The notes under the pieces: model-generated | Database searches by the model: none | Seen by the model: the letters and a program-made list of their open reading frames with translations, nothing else | Told to the model about the DNA's origin: nothing | Shown here: positions 42,205-51,579 of the stretch, piece after piece | How the letters are laid out: every line of letters begins with the position of its first letter | Numbering within the stretch: the stretch's first letter is position 1 | Assembly (NCBI GenBank): GCA_037045685.1 | Contig: JBAOII010000035.1 | Span: forward strand, 434,001 to 498,000 | Direction: 5' to 3' | From: Competibacter_A sp037045685 | GTDB lineage: Bacteria; Pseudomonadota; Gammaproteobacteria; Competibacterales; Competibacteraceae | DNA length: 64,000 nt | Position numbers and translations under genes: made by a program

Positions 42205-43641
42205 TCAACCGGCCTTGATCCGGTCGTAACCGGCCAGCGCCTCGGCGCGGCTGGCGGCGAAATCCACGATAGGGCGGGGATAGTGCAGTCCTGGAGTAAA
42301 GCCGAAAGCCTGCTGCTGGGTGGGCGATACCGTCTGCGGTCGATGGATGATCGAAGCGGGCAATCGGTCCAGTTCCGGCACCCAACGGCGGACGTAAGCG
42401 CCGTCCGGGTCGAACTGTTCGCCTTGGCGCACGGGGTTGAAGACGCGGAAGTAGGGCGCGGCGTCGGTGCCGCAGCCGGCGGTCCACTGCCAGCCCAGGG
42501 TGTTGCTGGCCAGATCGGCGTCCACCAGCGTGTCCCAGAACCAGCGGGCGCCTTCCCGCCAGGGAATGCGGCAATTTTTGACCAGGAACGAAGCGACCAG
42601 CATCCGCACCCGGTTGTGCATCCAGCCGGAGCGCCACAACTGGCGCATCCCGGCGTCCACCAGCGGATAACCGGTGCGGCCCTGTTGCCAGGCGCGCAGC
42701 AGGTCGGTGTAGCCCTCGCGCCACGGATAGGCGGCGAAACGCTCCTGCAAGGGGCGATCCGGCGTATGCGGCCAGTGGTAGAGGACGTGATGGGCGAACT
42801 CGCGCCAGCCGATTTCCCGCAAGTAGGTTTCCGCGCCCTTGTCCGCCAGCGGATCACCGCCCGTGGCAGCGGCGACCGCGCTCCAGATTTGTCGGGGACC
42901 GATCTCGCCAAAATGCAGGTGCGGCGACAAGCGGGACACGCCGTCGAGCCCCGGCTGATCGCGCCGGCGCGCATAGTCGGTCAGCGCGGTGTCGAGGAAC
43001 TGCTCCAGTCGCGCCCGCGCGCCCGCCTCGCCGGGTTGCCAGGCCTCCGCCAAGCCATCGGCCCAGCGGATGCGCGGCAGCAGATTCAGGTCGGCGAGGG
43101 GCAACGAATCCGGCCAGCGTTCGAGACCGTTCAGCTTGGGTTCAGGCAGCAGTGGCGCATGGCATAATTTGTGCCGACAGGTTTTCCAAAAGGGGGTGAA
43201 GACCTGATAGGGAGCGCCATCCGCCTTCAATAGCGTCCACGGTTCGGCCAGCAGCGCGGCCTGGCTGCTCTCGGCGGTCATTCCGGCGGCGCGCAGGGCG
43301 GTTTTGACCGCGCGGTCCCGGGCGATGGTGGCCGGCTCGTAAAGGCGGTTCCAGTACACCGCCGTGGCGCCGGTTTCCCGGATCAGCTCCCTCAACGCGA
43401 TCAGGCTATCGCCCCGGCGAACGATCAATCGCGAGCCTCGCTGCAGCAGGGTTGCGTCGAGCGCTGTCAGACTGTGGTGCAACCACCAGCGCGAGGCGGC
43501 GCCGGGTTCCCAAGGGCTCTCCTCGCTCGGCGCGTGGATATAAATTGGGATGATGTGCTGGTGCGCGGCGGCGGCGCGGCACAAACCCGGGTTATCGGCG
43601 AGCCTGAAATCGCGGCGGAACCAGAAAAGTGCAATGGGCAT
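42205..43641 (-). CDS. phrB: deoxyribodipyrimidine photolyase
   Basis: 478 aa class I CPD photolyase using FADH- and an antenna chromophore to repair UV dimers. N-terminal photolyase domain begins ALFWFRRDFRLADNPGL; FAD domain contains LSPHLHFGEIGPRQ, GYPLVDAGMRQL and the WTAGCGTDAAPYFRVFNP block, with Trp residues of the electron chain. The GC-rich core is intact with no insertions. Start ATG 43639-43641 in an AT-rich gap shared with the divergent c-di-GMP gene. Confidence 0.96.
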   Translation of the reverse strand: MPIALFWFRRDFRLADNPGLCRAAAAHQHIIPIYIHAPSEESPWEPGAASRWWLHHSLTALDATLLQRGSRLIVRRGDSLIALRELIRETGATAVYWNRLYEPATIARDRAVKTALRAAGMTAESSQAALLAEPWTLLKADGAPYQVFTPFWKTCRHKLCHAPLLPEPKLNGLERWPDSLPLADLNLLPRIRWADGLAEAWQPGEAGARARLEQFLDTALTDYARRRDQPGLDGVSRLSPHLHFGEIGPRQIWSAVAAATGGDPLADKGAETYLREIGWREFAHHVLYHWPHTPDRPLQERFAAYPWREGYTDLLRAWQQGRTGYPLVDAGMRQLWRSGWMHNRVRMLVASFLVKNCRIPWREGARWFWDTLVDADLASNTLGWQWTAGCGTDAAPYFRVFNPVRQGEQFDPDGAYVRRWVPELDRLPASIIHRPQTVSPTQQQAFGFTPGLHYPRPIVDFAASRAEALAGYDRIKAG

Positions 43642-43769
43642 TTGTATCTCGGAAAGTATTTATATTTTATTTATGTTACGTTAAACCCACAATGATGGTT
43701 GTTGCGGCTAAGTTCTTTGAGAAACATTTTTCGATTATGCTCAGCAGAAAATCCGATCCAGGAAAGGCT

Positions 43770-46700
43770 ATGCCGCTTTACGCCGCGCGAAACATCAACG
43801 TTGACCGTCTCGCCCGGGGCCATGTCGGCGTGATGGTGACTGTTTTGGCGGGATTGGGCCTGACCGGGGTGCTGTCTTGGCTCGCGTGTTGGAACGCTCG
43901 CGAGCCGATGGACCATCCTTTGGCTTTCTGGTTCATTTTGTTCCTGGGTTTGCTGGCCACGGCATCGCTGGCTCGGTATCTGGGTAATGTGTTCGCGCAA
44001 TTGGCTCGCGCCGAGGCGCGGGCGCGGGAAAGCGAACTGAAGTTTCAGCATTTGCTGGAAGAGTCCCCGACTATCGCGGTCCAGGGTTACGACCAGAACC
44101 GCCGAGTCATTTTTTGGAACGCGGCCAGCGAGCGGCTTTACGGATACAGCCGGGACGAAGCTGTGGGCCAGCGGCTGGAAGACCTCATCGTTCCGGTGGC
44201 GATGCGCCCCGACGTCATCCAGGCCATCGACGACTGGATCGGGAACGGTCAACCGATCCCCTGTTCCGAACTCGAGCTGCTGCGCAAGGATGGTTCGCTG
44301 ATCCCGGTCTACTCCAGCCACGCGCTGCTGACCACCCATCAGGGCGAACCGGAACTGTACTGCCTGGACATCGACCTGTCCGAGCGCAAGCGAGCCGAAG
44401 CGGCGCTGGCCCAGCGCGAAGCCCTGCTGGAGTTGGCGGCGTTGATCGCGACCCGCCTGCTCGGCGAACCCGATCCCAGCATGGTGATCGCGACGTGTTT
44501 CGCGCAGTTGGGAGAAGCGAGCGGGGTGGATCGGGTTTACCTGTTCGAAAATCGCGTTTGCCCTCAAACCGGCCAGTTGTTGATGAGCCAGCGCCACGAG
44601 TGGTGCGCCGACACCGCGACCGTCCAGATCGACAACCCGGAACTTCAGGATTTGCCCTACGATAGCGGCGGCTTCGAGCGCTGGCGGCGGGTGCTCGCCG
44701 AAAATGCGCTCCTGATCGGATGGGTGCGCGATTTTCCGGAATCCGAACGGGCGATACTGGGGCCGCAAGGCATCCTGTCGATCCTGGTGGTCCCGATCAA
44801 CGTCCATGGCGAGTTTTGGGGTTTCATCGGTTTCGACGATTGCCATCGGGAGCGCGACTGGACGCCGGCCGAGCGGAACATCCTGCAAAACATCGCCAGC
44901 AACATCGGCGAAGCCATCGCCCGGCAGCGCGCGGAAACGGCTTTGCAGGAAAGCGAGGAACGGTTCCGGCGCCTCGCCGACAACACGCGCGACCTGGTGT
45001 GCCAGATCGATACCTCCGGCATCATCCTGTACGCCAGCCCCTCCTATCGGCCGGTGCTGGGTTACGAGCCGACCGCGTTGCTGGGGCGCTCGATATTCGC
45101 CAACATCCATCCCGACGACCGCGCGGATACCGTCGCGGTTTGTCGGCGGGCGCTGGCTCTTGGCGTGGTCGGAAAAGTGGAGTTGCGTCTCCTTCGCGCC
45201 GATGGCGAATACCTGTGGTTGGAAGCGGTCGGCAATCCCTTGTTCGACGCCGATGGCAAAGTCTGCGGGGCGGTGGTCAGCGGCCGCGACATCGCCGAGC
45301 GCAAGCGCGTGGAATCGGATCTGCGGCTCGCCGCCCGGGTGTTCGAGAACAGCCGGGAGGCGATCGTGATCACCGACGCCAACAGCCATATTATTTCTGT
45401 AAACCAATCTTTTAGCGACATTACCGGATATGTCGCCGCCGAGGTGGTCGGCCAGACGCCGCGGCTGCTGACTTCGGGCCGGCACGACCGCGATTTTTTC
45501 CAGGCCATGTGGCACGCTCTGGTCACCGAGGGTCACTGGCAGGGAGAAATTTGGAACCGGCGCAAAAACGGGGACATTTATCCGGAATGGCTGGGAATCA
45601 CGGCGGTATACGACTCGCACGGCAACCTGACTCACTACGTCGGGATTTTTAGCGATTTGAGCGAGCGCAAGGAATCCGCCGACAAAATCGAGTTTCTCGC
45701 CCATCACGATCCGCTGACCGCGCTGCCCAACCGGATCCTGTTGCACGACCGGCTGGAACGGGCCTTGGCGCAAGCCGAGCGCCAGCAAACCAAAGTGGCT
45801 GTGCTGGTTCTCGATCTCGACCGTTTCAAGCTGGTCAACGACTCCCTGGGGCACGAGTTGGGCGACCAGTTGCTGCAAGCGGTCGCGGTGCGGCTGCACC
45901 AGCATGTGCGCGAGACGGATACCATCAGCCGGCAGGGCAGCGACGAATTTCTGGTGCTGTTGCCCGACACCGGGATGGAAGGGGCCGAGCGAGTGGTCGG
46001 CAATTTGCTGCAATGCGTCGGGTGCGAGCCTTTTCGGATCGCCGATCATCCGTTGAGCATCACCGCCAGCATCGGGATCAGCCTGTATCCCGCCCACGGC
46101 CGGGATAGCGATAGCCTGCTCAAGCGCGCCAATACCGCGCTCGAATACGCCAAGAACGGCGGCGGTGACACGCACCGTTTCTTCACCGCCTCGATGAACG
46201 TCAACACCCTCGAACGCCTGCATTTGGAGACCAGTCTGCGGCTGGCGTTGGAGCGGGACGAGTTTTTGCTGCACTACCAGCCGCAGGTCGCCTTGTCCGG
46301 CGGCTTGATCGTGGGCGCCGAGGCGCTGCTGCGCTGGCAACATCCGGAATTGGGGCTGGTGCCGCCCGGACGGTTCATTCCCGTCGCGGAGGACAGCGGC
46401 CTGATCGTCCCGATCGGTGAATGGGTGTTGCGGGAAGCTTGCCGCCAAGCCCGCGCCTGGCAGGAATCGGGGCTGGCGCGGATCACGGTCGCCGTCAATC
46501 TTTCGGCGTTGCAGTTCAAGCGCTCCGATTTGTTGACCACGGTGACCCGGGCTCTCACCGGCAGCGGGTTGGCGCCGGACTGCCTGGAGCTGGAACTCAC
46601 CGAATCGATATTGATCCAGGATGTCGAAAGCGCGCTGAGGGTGGTGCGGGAGATGCGGGCGATGGGGCTGAAGCTGTCCATCGACGATTTCGGGACGGGC

Positions 46701-47000
46701 TATTCCAGCCTCAGCTACCTGCAAAAGCTGGCCGTGGACAAGCTCAAGATCGATCAGTCCTTCGTGCGGGGTCTCGCCGGCAGCGAAACCGACAGCGCGG
46801 CCATCGTTCGCGCCATCATTCAACTGGCGCACAACCTGAAATTGCTGACCGTGGCCGAAGGCGTGGAGACCCGCTTTCAGTTGGATTTTCTGCGGGATCA
46901 TGACTGCGATGAGGTGCAGGGCTATTACCTGGGGCGGCCGTTGCCCGCCGTGGAGTTTGCGGCGCTGCTGGCCCAGAGGGTGCCGTCCGCGTTAGCATGA
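43770..47000 (+). CDS. PAS/GAF/GGDEF/EAL c-di-GMP signalling protein
   Basis: 1076 aa from the ATG at 43770, which has AGGA six bases upstream; in-frame ATGs at 43737 and 43692 are alternatives. Two membrane helices (about 24-44 and 52-75), then PAS (90-205), GAF (215-385), PAS (395-515), PAS (520-640), GGDEF (645-805) and EAL (820-1070). The GGDEF motif reads GSDEF, with Ser for the second Gly, so cyclase activity may be lost. The EAL domain has EALLRW, the NLS and DDFGTGYSSL motifs and KIDQSFV and looks like an active phosphodiesterase. Signal unknown; divergent from phrB. Confidence 0.94.
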   Translation: MPLYAARNINVDRLARGHVGVMVTVLAGLGLTGVLSWLACWNAREPMDHPLAFWFILFLGLLATASLARYLGNVFAQLARAEARARESELKFQHLLEESPTIAVQGYDQNRRVIFWNAASERLYGYSRDEAVGQRLEDLIVPVAMRPDVIQAIDDWIGNGQPIPCSELELLRKDGSLIPVYSSHALLTTHQGEPELYCLDIDLSERKRAEAALAQREALLELAALIATRLLGEPDPSMVIATCFAQLGEASGVDRVYLFENRVCPQTGQLLMSQRHEWCADTATVQIDNPELQDLPYDSGGFERWRRVLAENALLIGWVRDFPESERAILGPQGILSILVVPINVHGEFWGFIGFDDCHRERDWTPAERNILQNIASNIGEAIARQRAETALQESEERFRRLADNTRDLVCQIDTSGIILYASPSYRPVLGYEPTALLGRSIFANIHPDDRADTVAVCRRALALGVVGKVELRLLRADGEYLWLEAVGNPLFDADGKVCGAVVSGRDIAERKRVESDLRLAARVFENSREAIVITDANSHIISVNQSFSDITGYVAAEVVGQTPRLLTSGRHDRDFFQAMWHALVTEGHWQGEIWNRRKNGDIYPEWLGITAVYDSHGNLTHYVGIFSDLSERKESADKIEFLAHHDPLTALPNRILLHDRLERALAQAERQQTKVAVLVLDLDRFKLVNDSLGHELGDQLLQAVAVRLHQHVRETDTISRQGSDEFLVLLPDTGMEGAERVVGNLLQCVGCEPFRIADHPLSITASIGISLYPAHGRDSDSLLKRANTALEYAKNGGGDTHRFFTASMNVNTLERLHLETSLRLALERDEFLLHYQPQVALSGGLIVGAEALLRWQHPELGLVPPGRFIPVAEDSGLIVPIGEWVLREACRQARAWQESGLARITVAVNLSALQFKRSDLLTTVTRALTGSGLAPDCLELELTESILIQDVESALRVVREMRAMGLKLSIDDFGTGYSSLSYLQKLAVDKLKIDQSFVRGLAGSETDSAAIVRAIIQLAHNLKLLTVAEGVETRFQLDFLRDHDCDEVQGYYLGRPLPAVEFAALLAQRVPSALA

Positions 47001-47123
47001 GCGCGGTTGACGGGATGGCGCTCGTGATCGCGGGCATTTTTCGGGCGCCTCCCGATCCGGCGCCCGAACCGCGCCACCCCTTCGCTCGCTTCACCTAACG
47101 GCGGTCCGCTCGAATTGCATCAC

Positions 47124-47645
47124 ATGAAACGGTTATTGCAACGCTGCTTGCCCGATCCGCACTATTGGCGCACCCACAAGAACTTGCGCTTTCTGGGAGA
47201 ATCTCTGCACGATCCCCGGCTCTGGCATTTCAACCGCCGCTCCACGGTGAGGGGATTGGCGGCCGGCGCCTTTTACGCCTTTGTCCCCTTTCCGTGGCAA
47301 ATGCTGCTGGCGGCGATCACGGCCGCTTGGCTGCGGTTCAATTTGCCGGTCGCGGTGGCCATGGTCTGGATCACCAATCCGCTGACGATTCCGCCCATCG
47401 CCTTCGTGAATTACCGGTTTGGCGCTTGGTTGCTGGGCAGTCCGCCGGGAGACTGGACCTTCGATCCGTCGCTGGACTGGCTGCTGGAAAAAGCGGGCGA
47501 TATCGGTTTGCCGCTGCTGGTGGGTTCGATGGCGACGGCGGTGCTGGCCGGAATCGCCACGTTCGGGATCGCCCATCTGCTCTGGCGCTGGCATATAATC
47601 GCCCGGTTCCGCCGTCGCCGCCGAAACGCCGCCTGTTCCGGCTGA
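47124..47645 (+). CDS. DUF2062 membrane protein
   Basis: 173 aa. Two or three hydrophobic segments (about 45-75, 85-105, 135-160) with the family blocks RGLAAGAFYAFVPFPWQM and VWITNPLTIPPIAFVNYRFG. DUF2062 proteins are widespread small inner-membrane proteins without established function. ATG at 47124 starts the conserved KRLLQRCLPDPHYW; a TTG nine bases earlier is in frame. Confidence 0.85.
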   Translation: MKRLLQRCLPDPHYWRTHKNLRFLGESLHDPRLWHFNRRSTVRGLAAGAFYAFVPFPWQMLLAAITAAWLRFNLPVAVAMVWITNPLTIPPIAFVNYRFGAWLLGSPPGDWTFDPSLDWLLEKAGDIGLPLLVGSMATAVLAGIATFGIAHLLWRWHIIARFRRRRRNAACSG

Positions 47646-47708
47646 GAGCCCGCGCGAAAATCAACCCCATGAACGAACCTGGAAAAACCCCCGACATTTT
47701 CCCGCCGG

Positions 47709-47739
47709 CTCCCTCTCCCAACGAGGAGAAGGGAGTTTT
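47709..47739 (+). terminator. terminator after DUF2062 gene
   Basis: CTCCCT (47709-47714) pairs with AGGGAG (47730-47735), followed by TTTT. It separates the gene from the helicase gene. Confidence 0.5.
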
Positions 47740-47843
47740 CGTGTAAGCCTGGAGCGCCCCGCCGATCGGGACTGCCGCTCGTCGCTCGTCCGTTTGGGAC
47801 TCCGGTCCCCGTATCCGTTTTATCAACTCAGGTGTTGTCTCGC

Positions 47844-49619
47844 ATGTCCGCCCTCATCGAATGTTTTGAAGACCTTGCGCTTTCTCGCCCGCTGCTCGAA
47901 ACCCTCAAGGACATCGGCTACGAAGCCCCATCGCCCATCCAGGCGGCGACCATCCCGCTACTGCTCGAAGGCCACGACGTGCTGGGCCAGGCGCAAACCG
48001 GGACCGGCAAAACCGCCGCCTTCGCCCTGCCGGTGCTGGAAAAGCTGGAGTTGGCGGACCGGCGACCGCAGGCGCTGGTGCTGACGCCCACCCGCGAACT
48101 GGCGATTCAGGTCGCCGAAGCCTTTCAGGGCTACGCCCGCCATCTGCCGGGTTTTCATGTGCTGCCGATCTACGGCGGCCAGAGCATGAGCATCCAGCTC
48201 CGCCACCTCCGGCGCGGCGTGCACGTCGTGGTCGGCACGCCGGGACGGGTGATGGATCACCTGCGCCGGGAAACCTTGTCGCTGGCCGGATTGCGGACCG
48301 TGGTGCTGGACGAAGCTGACGAAATGCTGCGGATGGGTTTCATCGACGACGTGGACTGGATTCTCGGGCAAACCCCGGCGGAGAAGCAGGTGGCGCTGTT
48401 CTCGGCCACCATGCCCGATCCGATCCGCCAGGTGGCGCACCGCCACTTGCGCGATCCCCGGGAAGTGAAGATCAAGACCGGCACGGCCACCGTTTCGACC
48501 GTCCGCCAGCGCTACTGCCAAGTGGGCGCCCAGCACAAGCTGGATGCCCTGACCCGCGTTCTGGAGGTGGAGGACGCCGACGCGATCCTGATTTTCGTGC
48601 GCACCAAAATCGCCGCCACCGAATTGGCCGAGCGGCTGGAGGCGCGCGGTTATCCCAGCGCCGCCTTGCACGGGGACATGACCCAGGCGCTGCGCGAGAA
48701 GGCCATCGAGCAGTTGCGCAACGGCGGGCTCGACATCCTGGTCGCCACCGACGTGGCGGCGCGCGGGCTCGACGTGCAGCGGATCAGCCACGTCATCAAC
48801 TACGACATCCCCAACGACACCGAGGCCTACGTCCACCGCATCGGCCGCACCGCCCGGGCGGGCCGCGCCGGCGACGCCATCCTGTTCGTCGCGCCCCGCG
48901 AACTGCGGATGTTGCGCGCCATCGAAAAAGCGACCCGGCAGCCGATCGAGCGGATGCAGTTGCCGACCCCGGAAGCCATCACCGGCCATCGGCTGGCCCA
49001 GTTCAAGCAGCAGGTCGGCGAGATTTTCGCCTCCCAGGATCTGGATTTTTTCCAGGAAGTGGTCGCCGATATCGAACGGGAGCAGGAAATCAGCGCCCAA
49101 AACATCGCCGCCGTGCTGACCTGGCTGGCGCAACGCGACCGTCCGTTCCAGTTCGAGGACACGATTCCGGTCGAGGTGGAGAGGGCGCCGGCTCGCCCGG
49201 AGCGGGAGGCGAGGCCGGACGGGCGGCGGGAGCGGCCGCCCCGCGACTTTTCCAGGCATTCCGCCGATCTGGACAAGGTCCGCTACCGGCTGGAAGTCGG
49301 CCACCAGCACGGCGCGACCCCGCAAAACATCGTCGGCGCCATCGCCAACGAGGCCGGCATCGAGAGCCGCTACATCGGCCGCATCGAAATCCACGACGAC
49401 TACAGCACCGTGGATTTGCCCGACGGCATGCCCAAGGAAATTTTCCAGCACCTCAAGAAAGTTCGCGTGCGGCAAGTTCCCTTGAACATCAGCCGCCTCG
49501 ACGGGCTGGAGCCGGACAAGAAGCGTCCGGCGCCCAAGCGGGCGGCCGCGAGAAATAAAATCGCGACCGACGAACAGGACGCGCCATCGGCCAGGAAGAC
49601 CGGAAAGCGCGGCTCCTGA
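47844..49619 (+). CDS. deaD: DEAD-box RNA helicase of the DeaD/CsdA type
   Basis: 591 aa. Helicase motifs in order: AQTGTGKTAAF (I), PTREL (Ia), TPGRV (Ib), DEAD (II), SATMP (III), RGLDV (V), HRIGRTAR (VI). After the core (about 1-370) comes a middle region and then a charged linker, and a C-terminal DbpA/CsdA RNA-binding domain (VRYRLEVGHQHGATPQNIVGAI). This layout is that of DeaD, which unwinds structured mRNA and helps 50S assembly in the cold. The ATG at 47844 starts the conserved part; a TTG four codons upstream is not needed. Confidence 0.95.
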   Translation: MSALIECFEDLALSRPLLETLKDIGYEAPSPIQAATIPLLLEGHDVLGQAQTGTGKTAAFALPVLEKLELADRRPQALVLTPTRELAIQVAEAFQGYARHLPGFHVLPIYGGQSMSIQLRHLRRGVHVVVGTPGRVMDHLRRETLSLAGLRTVVLDEADEMLRMGFIDDVDWILGQTPAEKQVALFSATMPDPIRQVAHRHLRDPREVKIKTGTATVSTVRQRYCQVGAQHKLDALTRVLEVEDADAILIFVRTKIAATELAERLEARGYPSAALHGDMTQALREKAIEQLRNGGLDILVATDVAARGLDVQRISHVINYDIPNDTEAYVHRIGRTARAGRAGDAILFVAPRELRMLRAIEKATRQPIERMQLPTPEAITGHRLAQFKQQVGEIFASQDLDFFQEVVADIEREQEISAQNIAAVLTWLAQRDRPFQFEDTIPVEVERAPARPEREARPDGRRERPPRDFSRHSADLDKVRYRLEVGHQHGATPQNIVGAIANEAGIESRYIGRIEIHDDYSTVDLPDGMPKEIFQHLKKVRVRQVPLNISRLDGLEPDKKRPAPKRAAARNKIATDEQDAPSARKTGKRGS

Positions 49620-49664
49620 AACCGGCGCTCGGTTTCAAAACCACCCAGGGAGAGTCCCCCGACC

Positions 49665-50300
49665 ATGCTGACAGTCTACGGTTGCGCGAATACCCGTTCC
49701 ACCCGAGTGGTGTGGACGCTGGAGGAAATTGGCGCGGAATACGAGTACGTGCGGATCGATCTGCTGGCCGGCGCAGGCCGGCAACCCGATTATTTGGCGC
49801 TCAACGTCGGCGGCAAGGTGCCCACCCTGGTGGATAACGAGTTCATCCTCACCGAATCCGCCGCCATTTGCACCTATCTCGGCGACCGTTTTCCCGATGC
49901 CGGCTTGGTGCCGCCGGCCGGCACCCAGGAGCGGGCCAGCTACGACCAATGGTGCTATTTCGCGCTGAGCGAACTGGAACAACCGCTGTGGACCCTCGCC
50001 AAGCACCGCTTCGCCTTGCCGGAAAAACGGCGGGTTCCGGCGGTGCTCGACACCGCCCGCTGGGAGTTTTCGGTGGCGGCCAAGGTCTTGGCGGCGGGGC
50101 TGGGCCGACACGCCTTTATCGTCGGCGAGCGTTTCACGGTGGCCGATATTCTGATCGGGCATACCCTGGCTTGGGCGCGGGCCTACGAATTGCCGCTGGA
50201 ACACGACAAGCTCCAGGCTTACGCCGCGCGGTTGTGGGCTCGTCCCGCCTTGGCCGAAGCCAAGCGGCGGGAGCGGGCCGAGAGCGGCCCCGACGCTTGA
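49665..50300 (+). CDS. glutathione S-transferase family protein
   Basis: 211 aa. N-terminal thioredoxin-like domain with YGCANTRSTRVVWTLEEIG, the cis-Pro segment GGKVPTLVD and the glutathione-binding ES in LTESAAIC; C-terminal all-alpha domain with the N-capping motif FTVADILIGHTL. Conjugates glutathione or has a related thiol role; substrate not predictable. One base separates its stop from the GTG of tsaB, so the two are co-transcribed. Confidence 0.92.
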   Translation: MLTVYGCANTRSTRVVWTLEEIGAEYEYVRIDLLAGAGRQPDYLALNVGGKVPTLVDNEFILTESAAICTYLGDRFPDAGLVPPAGTQERASYDQWCYFALSELEQPLWTLAKHRFALPEKRRVPAVLDTARWEFSVAAKVLAAGLGRHAFIVGERFTVADILIGHTLAWARAYELPLEHDKLQAYAARLWARPALAEAKRRERAESGPDA

Positions 50301-50301
50301 A

Positions 50302-50985
50302 GTGACGGCCGTGAAGCTGCTGGCTCTGGATACCGCGACCGAAGCCTGTTCCGCCGCTCTGCTGGTGGATGGCGCGGTGCTGGAACGCTACGAGCTGGCC
50401 CCGCGCCGCCACGCCGCCCTGATCCTGCCGATGATCGAAGCGGTTCTGGCGGAGGCGGGGCTCCGGGCGACGCAACTGGATGCCGTCGCCTTCGGCCGGG
50501 GGCCGGGCGCTTTCACCGGCGTGCGGGTGGCGGTCGGCATCGCCCAGGGCATCGCTTTCGCCGCCGATCTGCCGGTCGTGCCGGTGTCCACGCTGGCGGC
50601 GCTGGCGCTGGGCGCGGCGCGAGAAACGGGGCATACCCGCATCGCGGCGGCGCTGGACGCCCGCATGGGCGAAATTTACTGGGGAACCTATGCCGTGGCC
50701 GGCGAGACGGTCGATGCGCTGGGCGAGGAGTGCGTCCGCGCGCCGCCGGCCGCGTCCGCGCCGCCGGGCGACTGGTTCGGCGTCGGCAGCGGTTGGTCGG
50801 TCTATTCCGCGATCCTGTGCCAGCGGCTGGCGGTGGGCGGCTGGCTGGACGAGCGCTATCCGCGCGCCGGCGACGTGGCCCGGCTGGCGGCCGATCCGCG
50901 TCGGCGCGGCGAATGGGTGATCGCCGAGCGGGCGCGGCCGGTTTACCTGCGCAACGACGTGGCGGGTAAACCGGCCGCGACATGA
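50302..50985 (+). CDS. tsaB: tRNA threonylcarbamoyladenosine biosynthesis protein TsaB
   Basis: 227 aa, ASKHA-fold partner of TsaD for the t6A modification of tRNA. LALDTATEACSAAL start, RHAALILPMIEAVL, and FGRGPGAFTGVRVAVGIAQGIAFA are characteristic. GTG start at 50302. TsaB has lost the catalytic site and works as a scaffold dimer with TsaD. A C-terminal ARPVYLRNDVAGK matches the usual ending. Confidence 0.95.
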   Translation: MTAVKLLALDTATEACSAALLVDGAVLERYELAPRRHAALILPMIEAVLAEAGLRATQLDAVAFGRGPGAFTGVRVAVGIAQGIAFAADLPVVPVSTLAALALGAARETGHTRIAAALDARMGEIYWGTYAVAGETVDALGEECVRAPPAASAPPGDWFGVGSGWSVYSAILCQRLAVGGWLDERYPRAGDVARLAADPRRRGEWVIAERARPVYLRNDVAGKPAAT

Positions 50986-51038
50986 TCCGGTTCGGTTTCT
51001 GGAGAGGGCATGGCCGGGGGATAACATGCGGCTCGATT

Positions 51039-51047
51039 TGTGATAAT
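51039..51047 (+). promoter_or_regulatory. possible extended -10 promoter for rsd-like gene
   Basis: TGTGATAAT, an extended -10 with one mismatch in the hexamer, about 60 bases before the ATG at 51106; no clear -35. Confidence 0.3.
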
Positions 51048-51105
51048 CTGATGGGACCACCATAAAAAATAACGAAAACAACAACTACCGACTGGAGGAT
51101 GTGAC

Positions 51106-51579
51106 ATGAACGCCGTGCTGACCGCCGATCCGGTCCACAGTAAAACCCTGCCAGACCTGGTGACCAAGCTGCTGGCGGCACGCCAGAACAGCTTGGTGCT
51201 GTTCCACAAGCTCGCCGCGCTAAAACCGTTCCCGCACGTCGATCCGGTTCAGCACCTGCTGCGACGGTTTCGCCAAGCCCTGGTGGATTATCTGGCCTTG
51301 GGGCCGTTCGAGGTTTTCGAGGCGCTCGAAGAGCAGCCGGTCGATTCCCCCTATCGCCCGGCGCGCGAACTGGCCCGGCGACTCTACGCCCAAATCGCCC
51401 GCACCACCCAGGCGGCGCTGGATTTTCACGACCGTTTCGACGGCGACTTGTCCGGCTCGCTGGCCGAGCTGGACGAGGAACTGTCGCGGTTGGGCGAGCA
51501 ACTGGCGGCGCGCATCGCCTTGGAAGATCGGATCGTCGCCGCCATCCGCAATGGCGGCTCCTCCCGCGCCGCCGCCTGA
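51106..51579 (+). CDS. rsd: Rsd/AlgQ-family anti-sigma-70 factor
   Basis: 157 aa all-helical. The pattern VTKLLAARQNSLVLFHKLAALKPF, LVDYLALGPFEVFEAL, TTQAALDFHDRF and RLGEQLAARIALEDRIVAAI follows the Rsd/AlgQ family helix by helix. Rsd sequesters sigma-70 when growth slows; AlgQ also affects alginate and virulence genes in Pseudomonas. With 6S RNA in the same window, two stationary-phase controls on sigma-70 are encoded here. GGAGG seven bases before the ATG. Confidence 0.88.
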   Translation: MNAVLTADPVHSKTLPDLVTKLLAARQNSLVLFHKLAALKPFPHVDPVQHLLRRFRQALVDYLALGPFEVFEALEEQPVDSPYRPARELARRLYAQIARTTQAALDFHDRFDGDLSGSLAELDEELSRLGEQLAARIALEDRIVAAIRNGGSSRAAA

